DNA from: Orobanche coerulescens
Taxonomy: Eukaryota > Streptophyta > Magnoliopsida > Lamiales > Orobanchaceae
NCBI GenBank assembly: GCA_033398695.1
Contig: CM065814.1
Location: 82,168,358 to 82,232,357, forward strand
Reading direction: 5' to 3'
Length of the DNA: 64,000 nt
A model generated the notes under the pieces. The model saw only the letters and a list, made by a program, of their open reading frames with translations, ran no database searches and was not told the origin of the DNA. A program made the position numbers and the translations under genes. This document shows positions 33,355 to 43,660 of this stretch, one piece after another. Numbering within the stretch: position 1 is the first letter of the stretch; each line of letters starts with the position of its first letter.

Positions 33355-34900
33355 CGGAGGAGTAATGACAGTACAATTCTAGTTTCGGTATGCAGTGCAG
33401 CCGGTCCGATGAACCAGTGACCGAACCGATGGGCCGGTATGATGCTCAGCCGCTCTCCTTCGCCGAATGCAGCCTTCCTTGGCCTCTTTGGAGAGGGTTC
33501 GTGATGACCGCAGTTGGAAGGTCCTTCGGGGCTGGTCCCTTCTCTTGAATCGGATGGCGATAGGTGTATCGTCGACTCATTCTCGGACTCGACCATTGCA
33601 GCTCCGATCTCACCGCAGTTGGTCCGAGTCCGATAGATCGTATCTTGGGCAAAAGCTTGAGTCCTGCAAATCCTTCAACAACCGGGCCGCCTCCCGGTGA
33701 CTCCAACCTTCTTCTTATCATGGTCCATGTGACCTAACCTCTTGTTTGGGTGGAAAGGGTCAATGTTTCCCTTGGCCACTCCACCGCTCCAAGAACCACT
33801 AAGATGCGTTCGAACGCCAACTTAGTCTTGAACTTCTTCTCTCCTCGAGCCATTCGACCTTGTTCACCTCGCGAACAAGTTGCCCGAAAATGTAATCGGC
33901 CCAATCAACTTCCTCTCGTTGAATTAACGCACCCAACACCATGAATTTTGAAGATGATAGTTGGTCATAGCTTCCGCCATTCCCATGACTATCTTGTTTG
34001 TGATGTCCAAAGCAACTCGATAGACCCTTTTCAACTCATTTCTCTTTGTAAACTTCAATTTCTCGTGGACATTTTCGAGCTTAATCGTCTTCCACGTTTC
34101 GGGGTGATTGTTTGAGCGCTTCGACCGCCAAACCGCGATGTTTCATCCCGAATACAGAGCGAATCTTCTCTGTATCTATGGTGACCGGTACTCCACGACC
34201 TTGCTCGAATCCCGTCTTGAATCGGGTAAGCGTTGCGATAAAATTCAACCACATCTTCCTTGAACAAGTGTTGAGGGTTGATTTCGAGAAACGGGTAGAT
34301 TCCGTCGCCATCGCCGGATTAAGTCGAGCATATCAAAGTCTTCTAGATTTGCTTCCAGAATCCTTCAAATCGACGACCATGGAGAAGATGACTGGTCCTT
34401 CATCGCCTTCAAGTTTGCTCCACAAAAGATGCCATTTCTGCAAAAAGATTTTAGGATTTAGTGTATATTTTGCTCTGTAAATTTTTAGGGTTTCTGAACG
34501 CGTAAAGAGTAAATTGAAAAGGTTTCTTCCTTATAAAGAAGATGAAAGGACGTTTGGATTAGTTTATTATAAATTTAAACGGTGGTATGCCTTTTCATAT
34601 TCTTTTGAATTTCAAATTTGAATCGGTGGCCCCATTTAAAATTTGACTTGATTCGATTGCCACCGTAGAGGTTAATTAAATAGGCGTGTGACGCGTGTAT
34701 TTAAAATTGCCACTAGGCTTATAAAATGTATTTTTAAATGCTATTTCTTAAGCCAAAAATAATATTTTAAATATGAGATAATAATTAAAAATTTAGAGAT
34801 TAGTTTAGAAAACTTAGCCGGGTCCGATTCGTTGACCGTTGATCGCTCTGCTAAGGTGAGTTTGACCTCTCGCCCGGTATTCTCAGACTAAGTTGCTTCG
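33345..34900 (-). pseudogene. Sirevirus extra region, N-terminal part, broken
   Basis: Several minus-strand frames (34311-34081, 33721-33446, 33596-33345) can be followed through multiple frame changes. Pieces include KMWLNFIATLTRFKTG, FMVLGALIQREEVDWADYIF and FGHWFIGPAALHTETR, which look like real protein. They may belong to the same extra ORF as the 444-residue frame, or to a separate gene. The TADYIF-like block recalls the 'putative plant transposon protein' domain found in plant retroelements, but this is recall only. Frame breaks often lie at TCGA/CGAT sites. Confidence 0.42.
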
Positions 34901-34989
34901 ACCGCCTTCGTCTTCGCCCGCATCGCTTAGGCCGATTCTCGGGGTTCGTCTTTCCTTCAACTTGCTTGAACTAGATTCCCGATCTAGTA

Positions 34990-36063
34990 ATCCAAGGTCT
35001 CTGCTAAGCTCTAGGAATCTTTCTTGGCAATGGTTTGGTGAAGATGTCGGCTATTTGGTAGTCTCAGGCCGACTCTTTCAACTCTAACCCTTTGTTAAGC
35101 ACATGGTCTCGAATGAAATGGTGCTTAACGTCAATGTGCTTCGTCTGAGTGCAAAACCGGATTGTTGGTTATTGCAATAGACCATTGTTGTCACACCATA
35201 TTGGAACTTCGTTGGCAATAATATTGTAGTCCCTTAAGCGTTGTCCGATCCATAGAATCTCATGCACAACAGACTACTGCAGCTAGGTATTCTGACTCTG
35301 TAGTGGGGATAGAGTTAGAAACCTGCTTCTTGCTAAACCAGGATATCAGTCTGGTTCCTAGGAATTGACACGTTCCACTAGTGCTCTTCCTGTTGATTTT
35401 GCATCCTGCGAAATCCGCATCTGAGTATCCTGATAGCTCGAAGTTGTCATCCTTGGGGTACCACAGTCCAACATTAATTGTAGACTTTAGGTACTTAATT
35501 ATTCTCTTGGCTGCATCTAGGTGTGATTGCTTCGGCTTGGACTGGAATCTTGCACAAACTCCAACTGCATATGAAATGTCTGGCCTGCTTGCAGTTAGGT
35601 ACAGAAGAGATCCGATGAGTCCTCTGTAGTGGGTTGAGTCCACTGATATTCCTGCCTCGTCTGCATCCAGGTGAGTACTTGTGCTCATTGGAATTCTTGC
35701 GGGCTTGGCTGATTCCATTCCATATCTCTTGATAAGATCTCTAGTATACTTTGCTTGGTTGATGAAAATTCCTTTTTCCATCTGCTTAACTTGTAATCCG
35801 AGAAAGAAGTTAAGCTTTCCCATCATACTCATCTCGAATTCTCCTTGCATGAGGTTGGAGAATTTCTCACATAGTTCTGGATTGGTTGACCCGAATATGA
35901 TGTCATCCACATAAATCTGAACTATTAGTATGTGGCCTTCGTGCTCCACTCTAAATAGGGTCTTGTCCACTTTTCCTTTGCAAAATCCATTTTTCTCAAG
36001 AAACACAGACAGTGTTTCATACCATGCTCTCGGTGCTTGCTTGAGTCCATACAGAGCCTTCAA
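34990..36063 (-). pseudogene. Sirevirus pol, RT C-terminal half and RNase H
   Basis: The open part (36063-35260, 267 codons) starts MKALYGLKQAPRAWYETL, has the intact RT catalytic motif YVDDIIFGST at residues 51-60, SLLYLTASRPDISYAVGVCA, and the RNase H block GYSDADFAGCKINRKSTSGT with SWFSKKQVSNSIPTTESEYL. Similarity continues past its stop to about 34990 (KHIDVKHHF-like and FTKPLP motifs) with at least two frame changes. The catalytic residues of RT and the first RNase H acidic residues are intact. In the intact element it would copy the RNA into DNA inside the particle. Confidence 0.85.
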
Positions 36064-36216
36064 CAGCTTATAGACTTTGTCTCCTTTGACAAAACCTGGG
36101 GGTTGCTCTACATAGACTTCTTCTTCTAGGATTCCATTCAGAAACGCACTTTTACATCCATTTGGTAGACTTCAAAATCCTTGAATGCAGCATATGCGAG
36201 GAATAGTCGATGGCTT

Positions 36217-36600
36217 CTAATCTTGCAACAGTGCATAAGTTTCATCAAAATCTATTCCCTCACATTGTGCATATCCTTTTGCTACGAGTCCGGCTTTATT
36301 CCTAACAACAGACTCCGTCTTCATCACTTTTGTTTTTATACACCCATTTGGTGCCAATAACTTTCTTGTGATTGGAGTCTGCATTAGTTCCCAAACTTTG
36401 TTTCTCTCCATCTGCTCCAATTCCTCTTGCATGGCATTAATCCATGAATAATCTTCCAAGGCTTGTTCGCTGCCTTTGGTTCGATTTGCGACATGAAACA
36501 TGAGAACATCGCCATTCCTGCCGGTAGAGTTGATCGTCTTGTCTTGACTCCATCATCAACTTTCCGATAATTTGCTGAATTGGATGATCCTTGAGCCATT
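36217..36600 (-). pseudogene. Sirevirus pol, start of RT domain
   Basis: Minus-strand frame 36501-36217 reads WINAMQEELEQMERNKVWEL and AGLVAKGYAQCEGIDFDETY, the conserved N-terminal part of the copia RT domain. It ends after YALLQD where family members continue; about 150 bp (36064-36216) with frame changes separate it from the YGLKQAP segment. The stretch 36600-36810 is the poorly conserved linker after integrase. Confidence 0.82.
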
Positions 36601-36814
36601 TGGGGATCTCGTCCTCTTCTCGGGTTTGTTCCCTGTTGGATTGCTCGTGGATATCTGCATCTGCTGATTTCGGTTGCCAGAATCGATCGGCCTACGCCTT
36701 GTCATCTGCAGCTTGGTTCGAATCGCAGATGAGTCTTTGTCTGCTTACTGGTCTTCTTCAAGCAAGAATCGGATCGATAGGTTTGGTGATCTGTCGATCT
36801 GCAGTTGGTCTTCA

Positions 36815-37935
36815 TCACTGCATTGGGTCATCAGCCGATTCGTAGGTGAGTCCGGCATTCAGTGTCATGTACAATGACTTCTTCAATGGTTGCCGACTTG
36901 AGTTTGTTCTCAATTTGCTCAAGTTGTTTCTGTACTCAACAAGAGATTCATCAAAAACAACATGGGGTGTTTCCTCCACAACTAAGGTTCTTTTGTTAAA
37001 AACTCTATATGCCTTGCTTCTCTCGGGAATATCCCATAAATAGACCATCATCGCTTTAGCATCAATGGCATTTAGCCGTGTTTTACCGTTGTTGTGGATG
37101 AAACACTTACAACCAAAAACATGAAAGTAAGCAAGAGGAGTTCTATTATTCCAAACCTCATAGGGAGTTTTGCCATGTCTCCCTACTATCATACTCTGAT
37201 CAGGTGTGGCAGTGTGTTGATGACTTCAGCCGTAACCTTTTGGGTAGGTCTCGTTCGCAATCATGGACCTTGCCGCTTCTTTCGTGGTTCTGTTCCTTCT
37301 TTCAAGCAACACCATTCTCACTGGGCGTCACTGGCCGCAGAGCTCATCTTTGGATCCCATTCGATCGCCGAAATCGATTATCGCCTTGTTGAGAAACTCT
37401 CCTCCTCTGTCTCGATCTGATCTTGATTATGGAGAGGGATTTCTCATTCGGATCCTTCTCGCACTCGAGTAACTTGGTCAAGGTTTCACTTTTCTTGAAT
37501 AGAAAAATGATCCAAGTGTACCTTGAATAATCATCTACAATCACAAGAGCATGCTTTACGCTCAAAGTCCTTGGCTTGATAGGACCAAATAGATCCATGT
37601 GGAGTAGATCTAAGATCCTTGTTGTGAGCGTTGTAGTCAGACCGGCTTGAACGACGCCTTGGTCTCGCTTTCCTTCGACATGCATCACAGAGTGCTTCCT
37701 TCTTGAATGCTTCATTTGGAAGTCCTCGACCCGACCGAGAGCTAATCTTGTTGATGGCTTTGAAGTTCAGGTGACATAGTCTTTTGTGCCACAGCCATCC
37801 ATTCTCAGCTACAGTCTTGGATAGAAAACATGAGTTAGGTGTTCCTGTGTTCCAATCAATCATGTATACATCTCTTCTTCGGAAACCTTGTAGCTTTATT
37901 TCTCCAGATAAGATGTCTATCACCATACACTTCAA
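36815..37935 (-). pseudogene. Sirevirus pol, integrase
   Basis: Order on the minus strand: 37935-37531 with WHKRLCHLNFKAINKISS and LCDACRRKARPRR (zinc-binding His/Cys region); 37715-37344 with LLHMDLFGPIKPRT and ALVIVDDYSRYTWIIFLFKK (two catalytic Asp); and 37192-36815 with RHGKTPYEVWNNRTPLAYFH and VFGCKCFIHNNGKTRLNAID. The segment that should carry the catalytic Glu (SDRGGE-type, near 37400) is shifted by one base at a TCGA site. The integrase joins cDNA ends to host DNA. Confidence 0.85.
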
Positions 37936-37949
37936 GATGGTGAAGACTA

Positions 37950-38243
37950 CTAGATTCTTCTGCCGCAGAACTGGCTTATGCTCAGGAGGTTGTATTTGAG
38001 ACCTTTGACATAATGGACTTTGGATATGACAATGTTTCCTCGGTGCAGCTCTCCAAAGCCTTTTGTTTGTCCTCTAGAGCTATCTCCAAAGGTTACATCG
38101 GGACCTCTTTCCTTGATATATTTGGTCAGCATCCTCTTGTTCCCGGTCATGTGCCTTGAGCATCCAGAGTCTACAAACCACTCTTCACCTCCAAAATTTG
38201 AGCTTGAGAAGATGTGGTTGTAGTCCTTCCACCTCTTCCGCAA
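37950..38243 (-). pseudogene. Sirevirus protease
   Basis: The 97-codon frame has EEWFVDSGCSRHMTGNKRML, with the aspartic protease active-site triplet DSG and the copia-typical SRHMTG. It ends GLKYNLLSISQFC, the usual protease to GAG-pre-integrase junction. It would cleave the Gag-Pol polyprotein. Its frame is not continuous with the gag frames. Confidence 0.83.
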
Positions 38244-39552
38244 TTAAACAAGCGAGAGATTTAGGTACCCAAATTTGTGTGGGTCCTTTGGGGTTAGTTG
38301 GTTTCTGGAGAATTGATTTCTCCTTGGATTATAGGAATTGTTATTATTATTATAACCCTTATAAGGTGCCCGTGGTCGAGGTCTAAATCTCCTGGTTGGA
38401 TTGTATCTTGGATATTCCTCAAAATAGTGTGGGCCATTTCTAAATCTAGCCGAGACCATTTATTAAACCTTTGTGGTCTCCACACTTGTTCATTTTGGTA
38501 ATTTGGATAACCTTGAGGTTTCCATCCGCCTCCCATTATGAAATCTATTTTTGGGGAGTTGTTGGTAATAGTGGGCATGTTGTGCTGGCCGTTGCTTTTG
38601 CAGGCACGCCTAGTCGCTGTCTAGGTGGGTATCTGCGTGTAACATTGCGACTGAGACGTTTGACTTTTGTTGCTGTTTTTGAATATTGGTTTATACGCAG
38701 CTCGGTGATCGAGACCATTGTTTCTCCCTTGATAAACTTGGTTTCATAACTAGAGGGAGTGTGAGAATCATATCCAAGGCCTGATTTGGTATATAATGAC
38801 CTTTTATAAGTACACAATTCGCCCAGAGTTGAAGACGCCTTCAGGAGGTTATTTCGCGCTGAGTTTTATTTAAGCGTGCCGACTTAGTAAACTCGGCTTT
38901 GGCATGAGCAAGTGCGGTGACTTTTCTTTAAGTAAAATATTTAGCCGGTCTATCTCAATGTATTGGCACTTGCCTCAGTTTTCAAAATCACCAGATTTGT
39001 CTCACCTTATTTAAATGTAGCCGAGTTTTTCAAATCATTTTTCACCGCCTATTCTCATCTTGCGGCTTAGTCTTCTCTCGATCTGACTTGGTGTGCGATT
39101 TAAGTGTTTCAAAATCCTTGAATAATTGATTTACCGATTCATGTAAATCCATATCTTGTGACATGGTGAGCTATTATTTGAACCGGTAGGTTTAGAGGTT
39201 ACCTCTTCATCAGCCCAAGCTTGCCATCGGCAATCATATTCCTCGTCGTCATCGGAAAAGAAACCGCCGCTTGATTCGACATGCTCCTGGTCTTCTCCGA
39301 TGAGAGCTTTTCTTCCGTCTTCCTTTCTCGCCACCTCCTTCTTGGTTTCATCCTTCTTGAGCTCGGGACAATCCATTTGGATGTGTCCTATTTTATGACA
39401 TTGTAGCATTCAACTTTCCAGACTTCCATTTTCCGGTTCCTTCTTGGGTTCTCCTTGTAGTTTTTCTTATACTTGGAGTAGTTCTTTCAAGTTACTGAAC
39501 CTTTGCATAATGAACGCCATTTCTTCCTCAAAATCTAGTGGATTTGGAGGTT
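38244..39552 (-). pseudogene. Sirevirus gag C-terminal half, zinc knuckle and basic region
   Basis: From 39552 downwards similarity continues after a one-base frame change near 39556 with a P/E-rich linker, then 39409-39131 with CHKIGHIQMDCPELKK, a retroviral-type CCHC knuckle whose first Cys is lost to a frame change. Then follow an acidic stretch (SSGGFFSDDDEEYDC), the KSGLGYDS block (38817-38545) and an N/R/P-rich tract (38459-38244). In the intact element this part would package RNA. Confidence 0.72.
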
Positions 39553-40278
39553 TCACATCGGATAGGCTCTTAGCAGGGACTCGGTTGCAAATGTGATTCC
39601 CTTCTCTGCAGGCTCGATTGAGGATGAGCTTGGGAGCTCGAACTCATAAGCCTTTAGATCGGAGAACAGCTCCTGAATCTTTATCTTATTCAGGTCTTTG
39701 GACTCTCTCATAGCTACAGCCTTCATGCTCCATTCTGGATTTAGAGATCTGAGGACCTTAAGTGCCATTTCCCTGTTGCCATAGGTTTTGCCCAGGGAGT
39801 TGATTTCATTGATAATTTCAGTGAACCTTGTGTCCACTTGGTCTATTGATTCTCCATTCTTCATTTTAAAGTTGTCAAACTTTTGGATAGCTATTGACAA
39901 CTTGTTCTCTTTCATCAGCTCCGTTCCTTCACACATTAGAGCTAATGTGTCCCAAATCTCTTTGGCATTCTTACAATTTTTGATCTTGACCATTGTGGAT
40001 TTGTCAAGAGTTTGGTATAGCACATCTCTGGCCCTGTTGTCAAGATTGGCCAGCTTTCTCTCTTCGGAGGTCAGCTCCGTTCTCTTCTTTGGAATCTTTT
40101 CGGGCCTCCCAGCTGCGATTTCCTCGGGTGTGTTGTCCTTCTCGAAAATGAATGGACCGTCTTCAATGATGCACCACATGTCGTCATGGATTGAAGATAA
40201 ATGTGCATGCATTCTTATCTTCCAGAGATCATACTCGTCAACTGAAAAGACAGGTAGTCTAGAGTGCATGTGTTCCAT
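39553..40278 (-). CDS. Sirevirus gag (capsid part)
   Basis: 241 codons, starting MEHMHSRLPVFSVDEYDLWK 65 bp from the primer-binding site (minus strand). It has the copia gag pattern: WKIRMHAHLSSIHDDMW near residues 19-35, ARDVLYQTLDKSTMVKIKNC and AKEIWDTLALMCEGT mid-protein, and GNREMALKVLRSLNPEWSMK near residue 180. These belong to the UBN2/retrotrans-gag type capsid domain. It ends at a stop just after a presumed one-base frame change near 39556; family members continue into the zinc knuckle. Best kept gene of the window. Confidence 0.82.
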   Translation of the reverse strand: MEHMHSRLPVFSVDEYDLWKIRMHAHLSSIHDDMWCIIEDGPFIFEKDNTPEEIAAGRPEKIPKKRTELTSEERKLANLDNRARDVLYQTLDKSTMVKIKNCKNAKEIWDTLALMCEGTELMKENKLSIAIQKFDNFKMKNGESIDQVDTRFTEIINEINSLGKTYGNREMALKVLRSLNPEWSMKAVAMRESKDLNKIKIQELFSDLKAYEFELPSSSSIEPAEKGITFATESLLRAYPM

Positions 40279-40342
40279 TATAACGTGAGAGATAAGATAT
40301 ATATCTTAATATAGATCTGGTTCGTGAAAAAAAATGAACCAA

Positions 40343-40358
40343 CCGCTCCGATACCACT
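40343..40358 (-). promoter_or_regulatory. Primer-binding site of the Sirevirus-like element
   Basis: The minus strand reads AGTGGTATCGGAGCGG directly after the 5' LTR. TGGTATCGGAGC differs from the usual initiator tRNA-Met complement TGGTATCAGAGC by one base. Confidence 0.8.
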
Positions 40359-41768
40359 TGTAGGTCACAAGTCGTCCAGGAACAAGTCTAGAGGGGGGGG
40401 GGGGGTGAATAGACTTGTTGAAACTCTTGAACTCTTTTTCGAAGAGTGAGTTTCTTCAGCTGATAATCAAACAAATGACTTGGAGTCGTTTGTTCTTGGA
40501 TAAGTGCGGAAGTCAGCTGATGACGAATATAAATAAATCTTAATGAAACACTTAACAATGTATGCGTAGCTAGAGTATGATGCAAGAAACAAGAAATAAC
40601 ACAGCGATTATAGTGGTCTCAGAGGTGGGGTAATCCTCTACTAATCCACTTTTCTCCAAACCAGTTGGAGATGAATTCACTATAATTTTCAACCAGTGAT
40701 AAAGATTACAGTGATTCACAACACACTACAACAGCTTCCAACCAGTGGAATTTCGTGCCGTTGTACACACACTTGACTGCCTTGCACCTCTTGATCCTCG
40801 ATCCTCGGATGCCTTTACAGTCTGCTACTTCAACCAGTGAAGTACCCCGTACTCAAGATTTAAAGACAAGAGTGTTTGTCTTCTCCAACTTAAGAGCTTC
40901 CTTGAATATGATCTTTTTGGATCTGCTCTTTTTTTCTCGATGCTATTTGATTGCTTGAGATTGCTTTGTTTGCTTTGATCGCTAGAGTATATGTTCGCAC
41001 TGGTGTTTTCTCAGTTTCAAATCTCCGGGTATTTATAGATCACGATCTCTGAGCTTCTTCCTTGTAGCCGTTGCAAATCTGAACAAATCCGTCCGTTGGA
41101 GAGAGACTTCATTGTTTAATCTTTTCTGAACGTTGCAAGGCTGGATTCCCATTACTTTATTTTATCTTCCGACCGTTGTGATGACTTCTGCATGTGAGCG
41201 CCGAATCTTTTGAATATAAAAGGTTTAAAGTCTTCACGGTGGGTCAGGATGATTTAAATAAATCATATCTCTTGCGGGAATCACTCCAATTTGTCTCTTC
41301 ACGTTGCATGTGAGCTTTCCGTAATATTTGACTTTTCAAAGCATGCTGACGTGGACTTGGAGTACTAAGCTGTAGTTGAGTAGGCTGTGGTGCAGCTTAC
41401 ATCTTTGCGGGTAGGTCCTCTTGGCCGTATCTTGTTTGAGACTTGTCGATCGGGTGACTTCCCGAGGTTCCTCGGCTGCATCTGGTCAAACTTCTCGACA
41501 AATTTTTAGTTGACCGGGGCTACTCGATTGAGTCACTGTACTTCTCGATGGACTAGACTGTACTTTAGTACTTAGCCGATTTTCAAATAACTAACTTTGG
41601 CCTATAGAAGACACTCATTTGGTTCTTCTTTACATTTTGCCAATTTTATACTTAACACATTTTGGCCTATGGAAGATACTCATTTGGTTCTTCCTTACAT
41701 TTTGCCAATTAATAAACATTTGATTTTAAATTAATGACATCATCAAAATCTAACAAGTATTCCTAACA
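40359..41768 (-). repeat. Sirevirus-like 5' LTR
   Basis: 1410 bp. TATA-like TCTATAAATAC (minus strand) at about 41028-41038. G-run of about 13 at 40393-40405. Confidence 0.9.
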
Positions 41769-42754
41769 ATAAATGGATACGGCTGTATAAATGCTATTGG
41801 AATAACAAGTTTTGGACGAACGCAACGTACGGCCATAACAAGAAGGACTTATGTCCATAACAAGAAGGACTTACGGCTGTAACAAGAAGGACTTACGGCC
41901 ATAACATAAAGCTGCTACACTAAACCGGAGTCTGGCAGCTCAAAAACGACACGAATGATGCGGAACTCAACGGATAGCACTAATTCATGAAGTGCTCACG
42001 AACAACATCAATATACGGATTGAAGTGTCATACGAACCTGACATTTTGCCCCCCCCCCCCAAAGGTACGGAGAATTAATAAAAGAGAAAATGCACCAAAT
42101 CTTTGGAAATTTAGCAAACGGCCCAAACCTCCAAATAATCACGATACAGCAACTGATTGTTGGAGCACTATGGGTCGGTATCGCCATTTGGAAATAGAGT
42201 TGTAAAATTCTTTCGCGTTGCGGAAGCGATTTAGATAAAGGTGCAGGAAATTAAACGACACAAGGATTTATAGAGGTTCGGCCAAACATGCCTCCGTCCT
42301 CTCTCGTTATCTTTTTCAGTAGGATGAAGATCAACGAATACACCTCTCTTCTTTCAGTCGAGGGATAACCAGTACAAACTTGTCTTCAATCGGTCTAAGT
42401 TAAACTGTAAAATCTCTCTTCTATCGGTCAAGATATTACCGTGTGTACTTGTCTTTATGTCGGTCCAAGTTAAACCATTTTCCTTTTCTATCGGATAAGG
42501 AATCAACTGATCTACCTTTCTATGGGTACTAGATATACCTCACTTAGATATCGATTGCGATTCTAATAATGTCGGATCCTTGATCCTCATAACACCGAAT
42601 CCAATCGTATTTTTTTTACCTCTCGTGTATGTGTTGAATGTATAAACACTCAAACTATCAATATAAGCACAATTACAACAACTAAGATGTGTATATGAAT
42701 CTCTGATCAATATATCGAATGCTTTCCGTTGTTGAGGTATGAATACCATTAGAA

Positions 42755-42768
42755 GTGGTATTTATAGG
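42755..42768 (-). promoter_or_regulatory. TATA-like box of the solo copia LTR
   Basis: The minus strand reads CCTATAAATACC here, about 40 bp downstream of the palindrome array in the minus orientation. Confidence 0.55.
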
Positions 42769-42805
42769 CATTTCTCTTCCAACATGGTTTTAGCTTCTGC
42801 TGCCT

Positions 42806-43125
42806 TCATTACGTACGTTATTGACTTCCCATTACGTACGTTTGACATATTATGTACGTTAACCTCTTACTGTTACGTACGTTAAGCTCTTCACAGTATA
42901 GTCCAGTAGCTTCGTTTCTTCTATTACGTACGTTATATGTTCATGTTACGTACGTTAAAAATTGTCAACATATCCGTTGCTTGCTGATGTAAGCCATGAC
43001 GTCATATACAACGTTCTTCTTGTTTGTATTCTGAAACACTTCATTACGTACGTTAAGAACATCGTGTTACGTACGTTAAGATTGCTCTGTTACGTACGTT
43101 ATGCTTTGTTCGTTACATACGTTAA
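42806..43125. repeat. Palindrome array, CGTACG type (solo copia LTR)
   Basis: About ten copies of TTACGTACGTTA, some with one change (TTATGTACGTTA, TTACATACGTTA), spaced 15-60 bp. The densest and least degraded array in the window. It is in a copia LTR, unrelated to the gypsy LTRs that carry the other arrays. Confidence 0.9.
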
Positions 43126-43660
43126 GCTTGGTTAGGTAGCTTCCTTCTTGTCTGATCAGGTAACTCTCTATCTCGTCTGATCAGGTAGGTTGATCTCGTC
43201 TGATCTACAGGTAGGTTGGTCATCTTGACTGATCTTGAACAGATAGCTTTTTCGGATTGCGCGAATATTTGCGTCTTCGACTCATTCATTGTTTCATATC
43301 GCTTCATTGTTGTATTACTTTGTTTAGCGACTTTAATCATCAAAACTCTATTAATGAATCTTTGAAATAAAATATTCCAACAATTAACCCAACCGGAGCT
43401 CACAACACATATAACAATGTTAACCAAACTTACTGAAAACACGAAACAACAGTTTCGAACGAGATTTGCAAGAATCGAACTTAAGTGCGGAAAAGTCGCT
43501 AAGAAGCACAAAACTCAACAAAGCGACACCGAACCGAACTCGGATGTCAAAAAGTGCAGAATTAATCATTCTAAGAATGACGAAACGGTCATAAGTGAGT
43601 CACTAGGATGGACTTCCGCCAAAAAAAATTTTACCAAAAAACAAAATTGCGGATATTACA

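Larger units (their letters stand above)
29824..41768 (-). mobile_element. Sirevirus-like Ty1/copia element, complete
   Basis: LTRs 29824-31231 (1408 bp) and 40359-41768 (1410 bp), TGTAGGTCAC... to ...TTCCTAACA, with a perfect target duplication ataaa (29819-29823 and 41769-41773). The primer-binding site (reverse complement AGTGGTATCGGAGCGG) lies at 40343-40358 and the polypurine tract (AAAATAGGGGGAATT on the minus strand) at 31232-31246. Order on the minus strand is gag, protease, integrase, RT, RNase H, then about 3.4 kb of extra coding-like sequence before the 3' LTR. That extra region, plus the RT motif YVDDIIFGSTN, points to the SIRE/Maximus (Sirevirus) lineage. LTRs are very similar, so it is younger than Tekay-3. 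Confidence 0.88.
42158..43382 (-). mobile_element. Solo Ty1/copia LTR
   Basis: 1225 bp from TGTTGGAGCAC to TATTCCAACA, absent from the matching place in the right LTR of Tekay-3 (near 49108). The TGTTGG...CCAACA ends are copia-like. There is no interior and no perfect target duplication (flanks ctgat and attaa), so it may come from recombination between different copies. It carries a palindrome array and a TATA-like box, which orient it on the minus strand. Confidence 0.75.
41774..43660 (-). repeat. Tekay-3 3' LTR (left copy), second part
   Basis: It continues the LTR after the Sirevirus, with the rest of the CGGCCG-type array (41774-41905), a C-run of ten (about 42051-42060), the solo copia LTR at 42158-43382, and the end GGATATTACA at 43660. 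The polypurine tract (TTTTAAGGAGGGTAGTA on the minus strand) follows. Confidence 0.87.

Noticed and set aside
34112..34480. 122-codon plus-strand frame
   Set aside because: Antisense to the broken Sirevirus extra region; no motif of its own.
39788..40288. 166-codon plus-strand frame
   Set aside because: It lies antisense to Sirevirus gag, which has clear motifs on the minus strand.
42158..43382. Solo copia LTR as a full insertion with target duplication
   Set aside because: Flanking 5-mers (ctgat, attaa) do not match, so I claim only the LTR and its absence from the sister LTR, not a clean insertion.
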